From NCBI GenBank assembly GCA_016861165.1, contig BOKV01000001.1, forward strand, positions 207,795 to 271,794: a DNA stretch of 64,000 nucleotides, read 5' to 3'. Of this stretch, positions 1 to 8,033 are shown one piece after another. The notes under the pieces are model-generated. The model saw nothing but the letters and a program-made list of their open reading frames with translations. It did no database searches and was not told where the DNA came from. The position numbers and the translations under genes were made by a program. This stretch comes from Alphaproteobacteria bacterium. GTDB taxonomy: Bacteria; Pseudomonadota; Alphaproteobacteria; Rhizobiales; Rhizobiaceae. Every line of letters starts with the position of its first letter. Position 1 is the first letter of the stretch.

Positions 1-180
1 GTCGACGGACGGCGTGGCCAGCACCACGCCGGCGACATGGATGGCGACGATGAGGCCGGCAAGGACCCAGACGAAGGCGGGCAGGTTGAACACCGGCTCG
101 CGGCGGCGCGCGCCACCGACCGGCGGCGACGGCCCGAACCGGCCGGCCAGGCGGCCGCCATCGTCGTCGTTTTGGTCCAT
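1..180 (-). CDS. Rhomboid-family intramembrane protease, N-terminal part (cut by window edge)
   Basis: The minus-strand frame starts with an ATG at 178-180 and stays open to the left edge, giving the first 60 residues. They hold an acidic/polar head, the segment EPVFNLPAFVWVL and one hydrophobic helix (about residues 37-55). This resembles the start of alphaproteobacterial rhomboid proteases, which cut membrane proteins inside the bilayer. The catalytic Ser and His would lie beyond the window, so the call rests only on the N-terminal pattern. Another polytopic membrane protein remains possible. Confidence 0.5.
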   Translation of the reverse strand, partial: MDQNDDDGGRLAGRFGPSPPVGGARRREPVFNLPAFVWVLAGLIVAIHVAGVVLATPSVD

Positions 181-247
181 CAACGCTTGCTCCAACTCTC
201 GACCCCCGACGGGATGAGGCTGTAGCGGGCGGGGCGGGCGGGGCCAA

Positions 248-400
248 ACAAAAAATCCGCCTGATCGCGGCAGCGACCAGGCGGATGGTCAGGTCCCCTG
301 TCAAACCCGTCCCCGATCTGCGCCGGGCGGGCGGAGCCGACAAGTGCCGGGCCGCCTCCCTGTTAACGAATTGGGCCCGAGGAGCGGCCAGATATATCCG
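248..400 (-). ncRNA. Candidate leftward small RNA with its own terminator
   Basis: A hairpin with a 9-bp perfect stem (255-263 with 288-296) is followed, reading leftward, by a run of six T residues (250-255). That is a rho-independent terminator for minus-strand transcription. No minus-strand gene lies upstream of it until 3428, so it appears to end an untranslated RNA starting near 380-400. A weak sigma-70-like pair (TTGCCT, then an AT-rich ATATAT about 18 bp on) lies at about 393-423 on the minus strand. The inferred RNA is about 130-150 nt and GC-rich. I could not match it to 6S, SRP, tmRNA or a known alphaproteobacterial sRNA family. Start and strand are inferred. Confidence 0.35.
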
Positions 401-571
401 GTTTTTCAGACGGATAGGCAAGGCAAACCAATCGTTAAGGTTAACCGATCGCGCCTGTGGGCAAGTCGGCCAAGGCTGTGAACGGCGCGGTCGCCGGCAT
501 AGGCGGACGGGATCGGCTTCTGGCACAAGACATGCAACGGCCCTGCCATCGGCAACGCAACAGCCGACGGA

Positions 572-1267
572 GTGTCCACTTTCGGGACACAGCGCCGCTT
601 CCCGCCGACGGGATGGCGGTCCGCCGGCCAGCACAGCACGGGTGGTGCGATTTTGAGACAGAAGGGTTCAAACAGGCTGTTCGAGTACTGGAACACGCTG
701 CGTGGCACCCGGCCGGCGCCCGAGCGCGGCGAGATCGAGCCGGGCGACATCCGCGAAATGCTCGGCGACACGTTCATCCTCGAAGTGGCCGCGCAGATGC
801 GCACCATCGCCTTCCGCCTCGCCGGCACGCGCCTGTGCGCGGCCTACGGGCGCGAACTGAAGGGCCTCGGCTTCCTGGCGCTGTGGGACGAGGAGGCCAA
901 TTTCGCGATCGCCAAGACGGTGCGCCGCGTCTACCGCGACTACCAGCCGATGCTGGTCAGCTACACGGCGGCGACGGCCGAAGGCCACTTCGTCGAGTTC
1001 GAGATGGTACTGCTGCCGCTGATGCCGGTCGCCGACGGCAATGCCCGCATCCTTGGCCTGGCCAGCCCGCGCAAGGTGCCCTACTGGTTCGGCGCCGAAC
1101 CGCTGGTCGTCAACCATCTGCGCCATTTGCGGACCATCGAGACAACGGTGGCGGCGCCGCCGCTCGCCCCGGCCGAGGTGCGTGAGGCCGGCGCGCCGTC
1201 CGCGGAGGACAGGCGGCGCCGGGTGGCGCATCTGACCGTGCTCGACGGCGGCCGCGGCAAGGCCTGA
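572..1267 (+). CDS. PAS-domain protein (PAS_5, PF07310 type)
   Basis: The C-terminal two thirds match the single-domain PAS_5 proteins common in Rhizobiales: LFEYWNTLRG, a GDTFILE turn, and a strand series ending LGLASPRKVPYWFG. These are small sensory domains without an attached output; the ligand is unknown. The frame opens with GTG at 572, but homologous proteins usually begin just before the LF(E/D)YW motif, so the in-frame TTG at 653 may be the real start. Neither candidate has a strong Shine-Dalgarno. The next gene downstream codes for a PilZ protein. Confidence 0.75.
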   Translation: MSTFGTQRRFPPTGWRSAGQHSTGGAILRQKGSNRLFEYWNTLRGTRPAPERGEIEPGDIREMLGDTFILEVAAQMRTIAFRLAGTRLCAAYGRELKGLGFLALWDEEANFAIAKTVRRVYRDYQPMLVSYTAATAEGHFVEFEMVLLPLMPVADGNARILGLASPRKVPYWFGAEPLVVNHLRHLRTIETTVAAPPLAPAEVREAGAPSAEDRRRRVAHLTVLDGGRGKA

Positions 1268-1410
1268 GCCGGGGGCAAAGCGGGGCCGGGCGGGGGCCAA
1301 GCGGAGGCCGGGCGGCCGCCGGACGACAGCCCATCGCCGCAATGGCCAGCCGATACCCGCTTGCCGAGCACCGGCCGTTTCTTACCAATCGTTAACCGCG
1401 CCCGGTAATA

Positions 1411-2064
1411 ATGGCGTCAAACCAGACGGGCCGGGCGGCGATGGCATTGTTAGGCGAAAGAACCGACCTCAACGGATTGTCGAACGAGGAGCGCCAGTTC
1501 CAGCGGGTGGAGCTGACGCTGTTCGGCCGCTACATGCTGTCGAACCGGCAGGAATTCCCCTGCCAGGTGCTCAACATGTCGCCCGGCAGCGCCGCGATGA
1601 TGACACCGCATATGGGCCGCATCGGCGAGCGCGTGATCGCCTATGTCGACCATGTCGGCCGGCTGGAAGGCGTCATACTGCGCCACTTCGACGGCGGCTT
1701 CGCCATGAGCATCAGCGCCACCGAGCGCAAGCGCGACAAGCTCGCCGCCCAGCTCACCTGGCTCGCCAACCGGCACGAACTGAACCTGCCGGAGGACCGG
1801 CGCCACGAGCGCATCGTGCCGCGCCAGCGCGAGGCGGTGGTCAGGCTCGAGGACGGGCGCAGCTACCGCACGCGCATCATCGACCTGTCGCTGTCGGGAG
1901 CGGCGATCGAACTCGACGTGCGCCCGGCGATCGGCACGGTGCTGTGGATCGGCAACATGCGCGGCCGCGTCGTGCGCCATTTCGAGGAAGGCGTGGCGGT
2001 CGAATTCGCCGTGGTCCAAAGCCGCGACTCGCTCGAACGCTTCCTGGTCGGCATCCCCAACTGA
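1411..2064 (+). CDS. Tandem PilZ-domain protein, probable c-di-GMP receptor
   Basis: The 217-residue protein holds two PilZ-like modules. Module 1 (about 26-105) has RxxxR at R28-R32, but the second motif reads NMSPGS (55-60), with Ser where the final Gly is expected. Module 2 (about 128-210) has both full motifs: RxxxR at R130-R134 and DLSLSG at 158-163. PilZ domains bind cyclic di-GMP; module 2 should bind and module 1 may be degenerate. No output domain is attached, so it probably acts through a partner. The start could also be the in-frame ATG at 1441. A UUCG-tetraloop terminator follows at 2132. Confidence 0.85.
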   Translation: MASNQTGRAAMALLGERTDLNGLSNEERQFQRVELTLFGRYMLSNRQEFPCQVLNMSPGSAAMMTPHMGRIGERVIAYVDHVGRLEGVILRHFDGGFAMSISATERKRDKLAAQLTWLANRHELNLPEDRRHERIVPRQREAVVRLEDGRSYRTRIIDLSLSGAAIELDVRPAIGTVLWIGNMRGRVVRHFEEGVAVEFAVVQSRDSLERFLVGIPN

Positions 2065-2131
2065 GCCGGATGCCCGGCGCCGCGCCAGGCGGCGGCCCGG
2101 TCCGGCAGCGCCTGACAAGGCAATTTCGCTC

Positions 2132-2151
2132 GGCCGCTTCGGCGGCCTTTT
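2132..2151 (+). terminator. Rho-independent terminator after the PilZ gene
   Basis: A 6-bp GGCCGC/GCGGCC stem closed by a TTCG tetraloop is followed by TTTT. It lies about 70 bp after the PilZ stop codon. The rest of 2065-2368 has no gene. Its right half (about 2206-2340) is strikingly AT-rich for this genome and probably carries the promoter of the next gene, although I see no unambiguous -35/-10 pair. Confidence 0.7.
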
Positions 2152-2368
2152 GCATTGGCGCCGCGCCGGCCGCCTCATCCCTCCAGGCACCCCTCGCAAT
2201 CGCTAAAATTTTCGGCGAATTCGCCTCAATCGCCCGCCAATGCGCTTACCGGCCGGCAAGGACGATTGCCGACAATTTGAAGTGACTTTGAATAAATAGC
2301 GATTTCTTCTTTTTCTATAAGCTAAAACTATTTGTGTCATCTTGCCCTTGTTAACGGGGAACCACAAG

Positions 2369-2983
2369 ATGCACAAAAAGAATAGAATAGTACTTGCCAT
2401 TGTTGTGGCGGCGGGGCTGTCGGGGGCGGCGGGAACGGCAATCGCCAGCGACGGATTCGACCACATGATCGTGACAGGGAGGACGACACAGCCGATCGGG
2501 CACTACGAATTCTGCAAGGTCCATCCAGCCGAGTGCCGCGTCGTCAGCGCCGACACGCGGCCGATGCGGCTGACCCGCCAGCGCTGGGACGAGCTGGTGC
2601 GCGTCAACCAGCAAATCAACACGCAGGTGACGCCGGTCACCGACCTCGAATATTACGGGGTCGAGGAATACTGGACCTTTCCCGACCGTTTCGGCGATTG
2701 CGAGGACTATGCGCTGCTCAAGCGCCGCCAGCTCATCAAGCTCGGCTGGCCGGCGTCGAGCCTGCTGATCACGGTCGTGCGCCAGCGCAATGGCGACGGC
2801 CATGCCGTGCTGACCGTGCGCACCGACCGCGCCGACTATGTGCTCGACAATCTCGATGAGCGCATCGTGGCGTGGCACGAGACGGAATATCGCTACCTCA
2901 AGCGCCAGGCGGCCAGCCATTCGGGCATGTGGGAGGGAATCGACGACGCCCGCCCGGTGCTGGTCGGCAGCGTGAGCAACTAG
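2369..2983 (+). CDS. Transglutaminase-like cysteine peptidase (BTLCP, LapG family)
   Basis: The 204-residue protein has a signal peptide (about 1-26, ending TAIAS). Its BTLCP (PF06035) catalytic triad reads C111 in GDCEDYAL, H145 in DGHAVLTV and D160 in YVLDNL. This family includes Pseudomonas LapG, a periplasmic protease that cuts biofilm adhesins and is controlled by a c-di-GMP receptor. No LapD-like receptor or large adhesin lies in the window, so that role is inferred. The ATG at 2369 fits the GGGGA box 8-14 bp upstream and the signal peptide better than the in-frame TTG at 2342. A strong terminator follows. Confidence 0.85.
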   Translation: MHKKNRIVLAIVVAAGLSGAAGTAIASDGFDHMIVTGRTTQPIGHYEFCKVHPAECRVVSADTRPMRLTRQRWDELVRVNQQINTQVTPVTDLEYYGVEEYWTFPDRFGDCEDYALLKRRQLIKLGWPASSLLITVVRQRNGDGHAVLTVRTDRADYVLDNLDERIVAWHETEYRYLKRQAASHSGMWEGIDDARPVLVGSVSN

Positions 2984-3051
2984 ACATCGCCGCGAGGCGA
3001 ACGAGCTGACCCGGTCGCGTCCCCACCCTCCCCGTCCCCAAGACCGGGTCC

Positions 3052-3096
3052 GGGAGCCGGTTCAATGTCCCCTGAACCGGCTCCCATCCCCTTTTT
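3052..3096 (+). terminator. Rho-independent terminator of the BTLCP gene
   Basis: A perfect 13-bp stem (3052-3064 with 3073-3085) with an 8-nt loop is followed by a T run at 3092-3096. The T run touches the stop codon of the convergent membrane-protein gene at 3096. Confidence 0.85.
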
Positions 3097-3428
3097 CATG
3101 CGACGAGATGGCCGATCATCAGGCCGGCCTCGATGACGAAGACGCCCGAGCAGAAGCTCCAGACGGCGCAGACGGCGGCGAGCGCCAGCAGGTGACGGCC
3201 GGCGAGGTCGCCGCGCCGCCAGGACGGCCAGGCGAGCGCCAGTGCCAGATAGGGGCCGGCCAGGGCGCAGATCAGCAGCGACCAGGCCATGGCCGGCGGC
3301 GAGGCAAAGGACAGGCCGACGGGCCTGGTTTCAGCCTCGCCCAGCGCAAGGCGGTGAACGCTCGACAGCAGCCCCGCGGTCGTGAAGCCGCAGGCGGTGG
3401 CAAACAGCACCAGTGCCAGGGTGGACAC
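3096..3428 (-). CDS. Small membrane protein of unknown function
   Basis: 110 residues with about three hydrophobic segments (roughly 1-20, 45-65 and 80-108). The start is a GTG at 3428 preceded by a good AAAGG box (minus strand). It resembles a Rhizobiales-conserved uncharacterised family (possibly DUF6949), but I recognise no catalytic motif. It is convergent with the BTLCP gene and divergent from the next gene, so it is probably monocistronic. Confidence 0.65.
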   Translation of the reverse strand: MSTLALVLFATACGFTTAGLLSSVHRLALGEAETRPVGLSFASPPAMAWSLLICALAGPYLALALAWPSWRRGDLAGRHLLALAAVCAVWSFCSGVFVIEAGLMIGHLVA

Positions 3429-3531
3429 GCTTTACCTTTCTTTACCGCGATTGCGAAACCATCGGCCTGCAAGCAAGCGCCATGCCGGGCGATTCCGTCC
3501 CGCCGGCGCACAGTGCGGACCGAAACGGGAC

Positions 3532-4290
3532 ATGCAGGCGGCTTCGCCCGACGCAATCGCCAGACAGGTCGCGGCCGGCGGCGGCGCGACCGGGCCGGCG
3601 CAAGGCGGCAATGCCTCTGGCTGGCCGTGGCGGCTGTCGCTCGCCCTGCTCGCCATGGCCGCCGGACTCGCCGGCCTCGCCCAGTGCGCCGGCGACCGGC
3701 TGGCGCGGGCCGGCCATTCGGCCGACGCCAGCCCACACGAGGTGGTCGTCGGCAATGACGTGCTCGTCGTGCCGACCAACATGATCCGCTTTGGCGCGCA
3801 GCGGCGCGCGGCCAGCGCCGAACGGCTCGACCTCTATCTGCACTGGCCAACGCTGTCGGGCTATTCCGACGGATTGAGCGCAGCCTTCAGCGCGGCCGGA
3901 ATCGACCCGTCGATCCTGTTCCTCACCGTCGAGCCGCGGCAGACGAGCCTCGACATGAGCGGGCGCGCCGGACCGCTCTACGGCAAGTTCCTGGTTGGCG
4001 AGGCGGCGAATGCCGGCTTCGGGCTGAGCAGGCGGGCGCTGTCGGCGGCGGCCGGCTTCGTCGACGAGGACCTGTTCTACGAGGCCGAAGCCGGCCACCC
4101 GTTCGTGGCGCGCTGCGTGCGTGCCGGCGCGCCGGCGATGGCCGCCTACTGCATGCGCGACATCCATGTCGGCCGGTCGCTGTCGCTGACCTACCGGTTC
4201 CACCTGTCGCTGATGGCGGACTGGCGGCGGCTGGAGGCGGCCATGCGCCACCTCGCCGCGGCGATGCTGGCCGGCGGCGCCGACGGCTGA
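3532..4290 (+). CDS. Membrane-anchored protein of unknown function
   Basis: 252 residues: an Ala/Gly-rich head, one membrane helix at about 28-48, then a probably periplasmic domain with LVVPTNMIRFGAQRR near 80 and two Cys late in the protein. The pattern resembles conserved Rhizobiales proteins without assigned function. The frame is open from 3382, but the ATG at 3532 places the helix near the N terminus and is preferred. The gene ends 3 bp before the stop codon of the convergent DUF3126 gene. Confidence 0.6.
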   Translation: MQAASPDAIARQVAAGGGATGPAQGGNASGWPWRLSLALLAMAAGLAGLAQCAGDRLARAGHSADASPHEVVVGNDVLVVPTNMIRFGAQRRAASAERLDLYLHWPTLSGYSDGLSAAFSAAGIDPSILFLTVEPRQTSLDMSGRAGPLYGKFLVGEAANAGFGLSRRALSAAAGFVDEDLFYEAEAGHPFVARCVRAGAPAMAAYCMRDIHVGRSLSLTYRFHLSLMADWRRLEAAMRHLAAAMLAGGADG

Positions 4291-4293
4291 GGG

Positions 4294-4506
4294 TCAGCCG
4301 TCGAGGTCGATGTCGAGTATGGCCATCGAGAAGTTGTAGGACAGCTCGCCCTCGTCGTCGTCGCGGTAGATGACGCCGAGGAACTCACCGTCGCGGTAGA
4401 GTTCGGCCGAATCGCTCTTGCGCGGGCGGGCCCGCACCTCGAGCCCGGGCGTCATGAAGACGCGCTTGAAATAGGCGTCCAGTTTTCTGAGTTCGTCTGG
4501 TTTCAC
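4294..4506 (-). CDS. DUF3126 family protein
   Basis: 70 residues, GTG start. The sequence (KLDAYFKRVF near the start, then EFLGVIYRDDDEGELSYNF and an acidic end ILDIDLDG) matches the short alphaproteobacterial DUF3126 family, whose function is unknown. It lies downstream of cysE on the same strand with a 136-bp gap. This cysE-DUF3126 pairing is widely conserved in Rhizobiales. Confidence 0.8.
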   Translation of the reverse strand: MKPDELRKLDAYFKRVFMTPGLEVRARPRKSDSAELYRDGEFLGVIYRDDDEGELSYNFSMAILDIDLDG

Positions 4507-4642
4507 GCTATGGCTCCCGTGACGGTGCGATCCGGCTTATATGGGCCAGAAAACTGCCGCTTGTAGAGCAAAGCGCTGCCGGCCTGTAAAGGCCGGCCCC
4601 GATGGAAGCCGCAGGAAGCCTGAAACGACCGCCGGCGGCGGC

Positions 4643-5482
4643 TCAGTGGATGTCCTTGTCCTCGGCCAGGATCTGGTCCATCGACCGCGACGGCTCGGCG
4701 CAGCCGGCCTGGCCGATGACCTTGGCCGGAACGCCGGCAACGGTGACATTGGCCGGCACCGGCTTGACCACCAGCGAACCGGCGGCGACGCGCGAGCAGC
4801 GGCCGACCGCGATATTGCCGAGCACGGTGGCGCCGGCCCCGAGCAGGACGCCGGAGCCGATCTTGGGATGGCGGTCGCCCGATTCCTTGCCGGTGCCGCC
4901 AAGCGTGACGCCGTGCAGGATCGAGACATCGTCGCCGATCACCGCGGTGGCGCCGACGACCAGCCCGGTGGCGTGGTCGAGGAAGATGCCCCTGCCCATG
5001 CGCGCCTGCGGGTTGATGTCGGTCTGGAACACCTGGCTGGAGCGGCTCTGCAGATAGAGGGCGAAGTCGCGGTGGCCGCGGTTCCAGCTCCAATGGGCGA
5101 GCCGGTGCGTCTGGATGGCGTGGAAGCCCTTGAAGTAGAGGATCGGCTCGATGAAGCGCTCGCAGGCGGGATCGCGGTCGTAGACGGCGGCCAGATCGAT
5201 GCGCACGATCTCCGACCAGTCCGGCCAGTCCTCGACCATCTGCTCGAAATTCTGGCGCAATATCTCGCCGGAAATCTCGCGCGAATGCAGCCGGTCGGCG
5301 ATGCGGGCGATGACGGCATCCTCCAGCCGGGCGTGGTTGAGGATGGTCGAATAGATGAAGGTCGACATCACCGGATCGGTGGCGACGACCTGCTCGGCCT
5401 CCTCGCGCACGGCCCGCCAGACCGGGTCGACCGCCAGGGGCCGGTCGCCGGCCGCAACGCGTGAAACCGCATGCTTGGTCAT
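4643..5482 (-). CDS. cysE: Serine O-acetyltransferase
   Basis: 279 residues. CysE transfers acetyl from acetyl-CoA to L-serine, the first committed step of cysteine synthesis. The N-terminal helical domain (about 12-150) includes FKGFHAIQTHRLAHWSW. The left-handed beta-helix of hexapeptide repeats (about 155-250) includes LDHATGLVVGATAVIGDD and the active-site stretch HGVTLGGTGKESGDRHPKIG. The ATG at 5482 follows an excellent GGAGGAGCT box; the open frame upstream to 5563 has none. Divergence from its neighbour suggests its own promoter upstream. Confidence 0.95.
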   Translation of the reverse strand: MTKHAVSRVAAGDRPLAVDPVWRAVREEAEQVVATDPVMSTFIYSTILNHARLEDAVIARIADRLHSREISGEILRQNFEQMVEDWPDWSEIVRIDLAAVYDRDPACERFIEPILYFKGFHAIQTHRLAHWSWNRGHRDFALYLQSRSSQVFQTDINPQARMGRGIFLDHATGLVVGATAVIGDDVSILHGVTLGGTGKESGDRHPKIGSGVLLGAGATVLGNIAVGRCSRVAAGSLVVKPVPANVTVAGVPAKVIGQAGCAEPSRSMDQILAEDKDIH

Positions 5483-5614
5483 TTGAGCTCCTCCGGCCGG
5501 CGGGCTGTCCGCGATGGCCCGATCGGTGTCATTTCGTCTAGTATAGGAGCAGCGGGCGCCCAAACAAGGCGGCCATCGGTGAACAATTTTGTCGGCCGGT
5601 GAACAATCGCTGCA

Positions 5615-6373
5615 TCAGCTTCGCAGAAAATCGATGACGCCGGCGATGTGAACGCGGTCGCCGACCGCCTTCATGTGGTCGCGGCGCGGGATGGGCAGGA
5701 AGCGCCCGTGCGCGAAGAGTTCGGCGAGGCGCTCGCCCGAGCCGGCCACCTCGTCCTCGGTGCCGACGGCGACCAGGACCGGATTGGCGATGCGGCGCAG
5801 CTCGTCGGGATCGAGCCGCTGGCGGACGCCGACGACGCAGGCGGCGAGTGCCCGCCGGTCGCTGCGCGTCTGTTCGGCGAAGGCCCGGAACATGCGGGCG
5901 CGCGGGTCGGTGACCTCGTCGATCGAGGCCGCCAGCAGGCCGTCGCGCACCGGCGTCCAGTCGCCCGACCCCTCGACCATCGACCAGCCGCCGCCCGACA
6001 GGACCACGCGACCCAGCCGGTCGCCATGGTGGACGGCGACCGTGGCGCTGATGCGGGCGCCCATCGAGTAGCCGACGATGTGGGCGCGGGCGATGCCGAG
6101 CCGGTCGAGCAGGGCGACGGCGTCACCGGCCATGGTCTCGAGGGCGTAGTCGGCCTCGTCATAGAATTTGGTGCTGGCGCCGTGGCCGCGGTTGTCATAG
6201 GCGATGACGCGCAGGCCGGCGGCAACGAACGCCTTCACCCAGCCGGTGGCGACCCAGTTGACCTCCTTGCTGGAGGCAAAGCCGTGAACCAGCAGGACCA
6301 CCGGCCCCTCGCCCGCGTCGACATAGGCAAGGTCAAGGCGGCGGTCGGCGTTGACGATGGTGGCGACGGGCAT
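5615..6373 (-). CDS. Alpha/beta-hydrolase fold enzyme
   Basis: 252 residues with an oxyanion HGF at 30-32, nucleophile elbow GYSMG (Ser103), an acid in GTEDEV near 218 and a His in RRDHMKAVGD near 233: a complete catalytic triad. The substrate is not predictable. Proteins of this type beside cysE in Rhizobiales are annotated only as alpha/beta hydrolases. It ends about 130 bp upstream of the cysE start on the same strand. Confidence 0.85.
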   Translation of the reverse strand: MPVATIVNADRRLDLAYVDAGEGPVVLLVHGFASSKEVNWVATGWVKAFVAAGLRVIAYDNRGHGASTKFYDEADYALETMAGDAVALLDRLGIARAHIVGYSMGARISATVAVHHGDRLGRVVLSGGGWSMVEGSGDWTPVRDGLLAASIDEVTDPRARMFRAFAEQTRSDRRALAACVVGVRQRLDPDELRRIANPVLVAVGTEDEVAGSGERLAELFAHGRFLPIPRRDHMKAVGDRVHIAGVIDFLRS

Positions 6374-6511
6374 GGCGCCAGATCCTGTTTGATGTCGTGA
6401 GGGCCTGCAAAGCGAATGGGGCGAGCGCGGTCAACAAAAACCTTTGCAGGGCGACGCCGATCTTTCTAGAAAGGCGCCAGCAGCGCCAACCCTCAGCCGG
6501 AACCGACCTCC

Positions 6512-6754
6512 ATGAGCGATCACGCCGTCCCGCACTTCCAGAACGACCAGGGTGTCGCGGTCATCGAGATCGGCGTCAGGGAATTCATGTGCTGCGGCGC
6601 GAGCGCGCCCTTCGACCACCCGCACGTCTATCTCGACATGGGCGATGACGATGAGATCGTCTGCCCCTACTGCTCGACGCTCTATCGCCACAAGGCGGAA
6701 CTCGGCCCCTTCGACACCCGGCCGGCCGGCTGCCTCTACGAGAAGGCGGCCTGA
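6512..6754 (+). CDS. Zinc-finger (zf-CHCC) protein related to NDUFS6
   Basis: 80 residues with Zn ligands in the family spacing: Cys in FMCCGAS, His in DHPHVYL, and CPYC. PF10276 proteins in alphaproteobacteria are homologous to the mitochondrial complex I subunit NDUFS6, a Zn-binding accessory subunit used in assembly. That role is inferred from the family. It is followed 44 bp later by a flavin monooxygenase on the same strand. Confidence 0.85.
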   Translation: MSDHAVPHFQNDQGVAVIEIGVREFMCCGASAPFDHPHVYLDMGDDDEIVCPYCSTLYRHKAELGPFDTRPAGCLYEKAA

Positions 6755-6797
6755 TCGACCCGGCCCTCATCCCGAGGGCAACCACGGAACCCGCGCG

Positions 6798-8000
6798 GTG
6801 AGCCGCAACAGCAGGACCGTACTGATCGCCGGCGGCGGCATCACCGGACTGACGGCCGGGCTGGCGCTGGCGCGCGCCGGCTTCCGGGTCGATCTGTTCG
6901 AGCAGGCGGAGGGCTTCGAGACCATCGGTGCCGGCCTGCAGCTCTCGCCCAACGCGCTCGCCGTGCTCGACGGGCTGGGCCTGCTGCACCGCATCAAGAC
7001 GGTCGCGGTCGGCCCGACGGCCATCCGGGTGATGTCGGCGACCAGCGGGCGCGAGATCGTGCGCATCCCGCTCGGTCACCATGCGGTCGAACGCTACGGC
7101 CGGCCCTATCTGGTGATCCACCGGGCCGATCTGCAGCAGGTGCTGGCGAGCGCCTGCGCCGACGATCCCGACGTCACGCTGCACATGGCGGCAAGCGTCG
7201 ACGACGTGGCCGCCCACGCCAACGGCGTCACCGCGCTCGTCAACCAGGGCAGCCAGATGACCGAGTTCAGCGGCATCGGCCTCGTCGCCGCCGACGGCGT
7301 GTGGTCGCGGCTGCGCAACGTCCACTTCGACGCGCGGCCATCGGTCTACAGCGGGCTTGCAGCCTGGCGGGCGCTGATCGCCGCCGAGCGCCTGCCCGGC
7401 TCGCAGGACATGGAGAGCGTGCAGCTCTGGCTGGCGCCGAACGCGCACGCGGTGAGCTATCCGGTGCGCCACGGCCAGCACCTCAACGTCGTCGTCGTCC
7501 TGGCGGCCCTGCAGGCGCCGCAAGGCTGGACCGACCGCGGCGAGGTGGGCGAGCTCAGGCAGGCACTTGCCGGCTGGAGCCCGGCCTTCGCCGGGCTGCT
7601 CGACCACAAGGCGCGCTGGACGCGCTGGCCGTTGCATGCGGCGCCACGGCTGCGCCGGTGGAGCGAGGGACCGACCGCGCTCGCCGGCGACGCCGCCCAC
7701 GCCATGCTGCCCTTCGCCGCCCAGGGCGCGGCGATGGGCATCGAGGACGCCGCCGTCATCGCCCGCTGCCTGAAGGCGGCGCATGAGAATGGCGGGGACG
7801 CCAGCGCCGCCTTCGCCGCCTATGAGGGCGAGCGGCGACGGCGCGCGGCACGGGCGGGGCGACTGGCGCTCGCCAACCGCTACCTCTACCACCTGCCGAG
7901 GCCACTCGATCTGGCACGCAACCTGGCGATGCAGGCAATCGGCGGCCGGCGCCTGCTCGCCCGCCAGGACTGGCTCTACGGCTGGAAGCCGGCGCCGTAG
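6798..8000 (+). CDS. FAD-dependent monooxygenase (UbiH/salicylate-hydroxylase type)
   Basis: 400 residues. The Rossmann FAD motif is GGGITG with E/Q-rich strand 2 (DLFEQ) at 10-40. The DG motif is VAADGVWSRLR near 165, and the GD motif ALAGDAAHAMLPFAAQGA near 290 binds the FAD ribityl. This is the class A flavoprotein aromatic hydroxylase architecture; the substrate is unknown. The start is taken as GTG 6798, which begins 11 residues before the FAD motif. The open frame extends back to 6552 only as a shadow of the zinc-finger gene. Confidence 0.85.
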   Translation: MSRNSRTVLIAGGGITGLTAGLALARAGFRVDLFEQAEGFETIGAGLQLSPNALAVLDGLGLLHRIKTVAVGPTAIRVMSATSGREIVRIPLGHHAVERYGRPYLVIHRADLQQVLASACADDPDVTLHMAASVDDVAAHANGVTALVNQGSQMTEFSGIGLVAADGVWSRLRNVHFDARPSVYSGLAAWRALIAAERLPGSQDMESVQLWLAPNAHAVSYPVRHGQHLNVVVVLAALQAPQGWTDRGEVGELRQALAGWSPAFAGLLDHKARWTRWPLHAAPRLRRWSEGPTALAGDAAHAMLPFAAQGAAMGIEDAAVIARCLKAAHENGGDASAAFAAYEGERRRRAARAGRLALANRYLYHLPRPLDLARNLAMQAIGGRRLLARQDWLYGWKPAP

Positions 8001-8033
8001 TATCGCCGCGCAGCCCCCCGCGGGGGCGGCCCC

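Noticed and set aside
296..310. GGTCAGGTCC similarity to the 4.5S/SRP RNA
   Set aside because: The conserved GGAAGCAGCC apical loop of SRP RNA is absent, so the match is chance.
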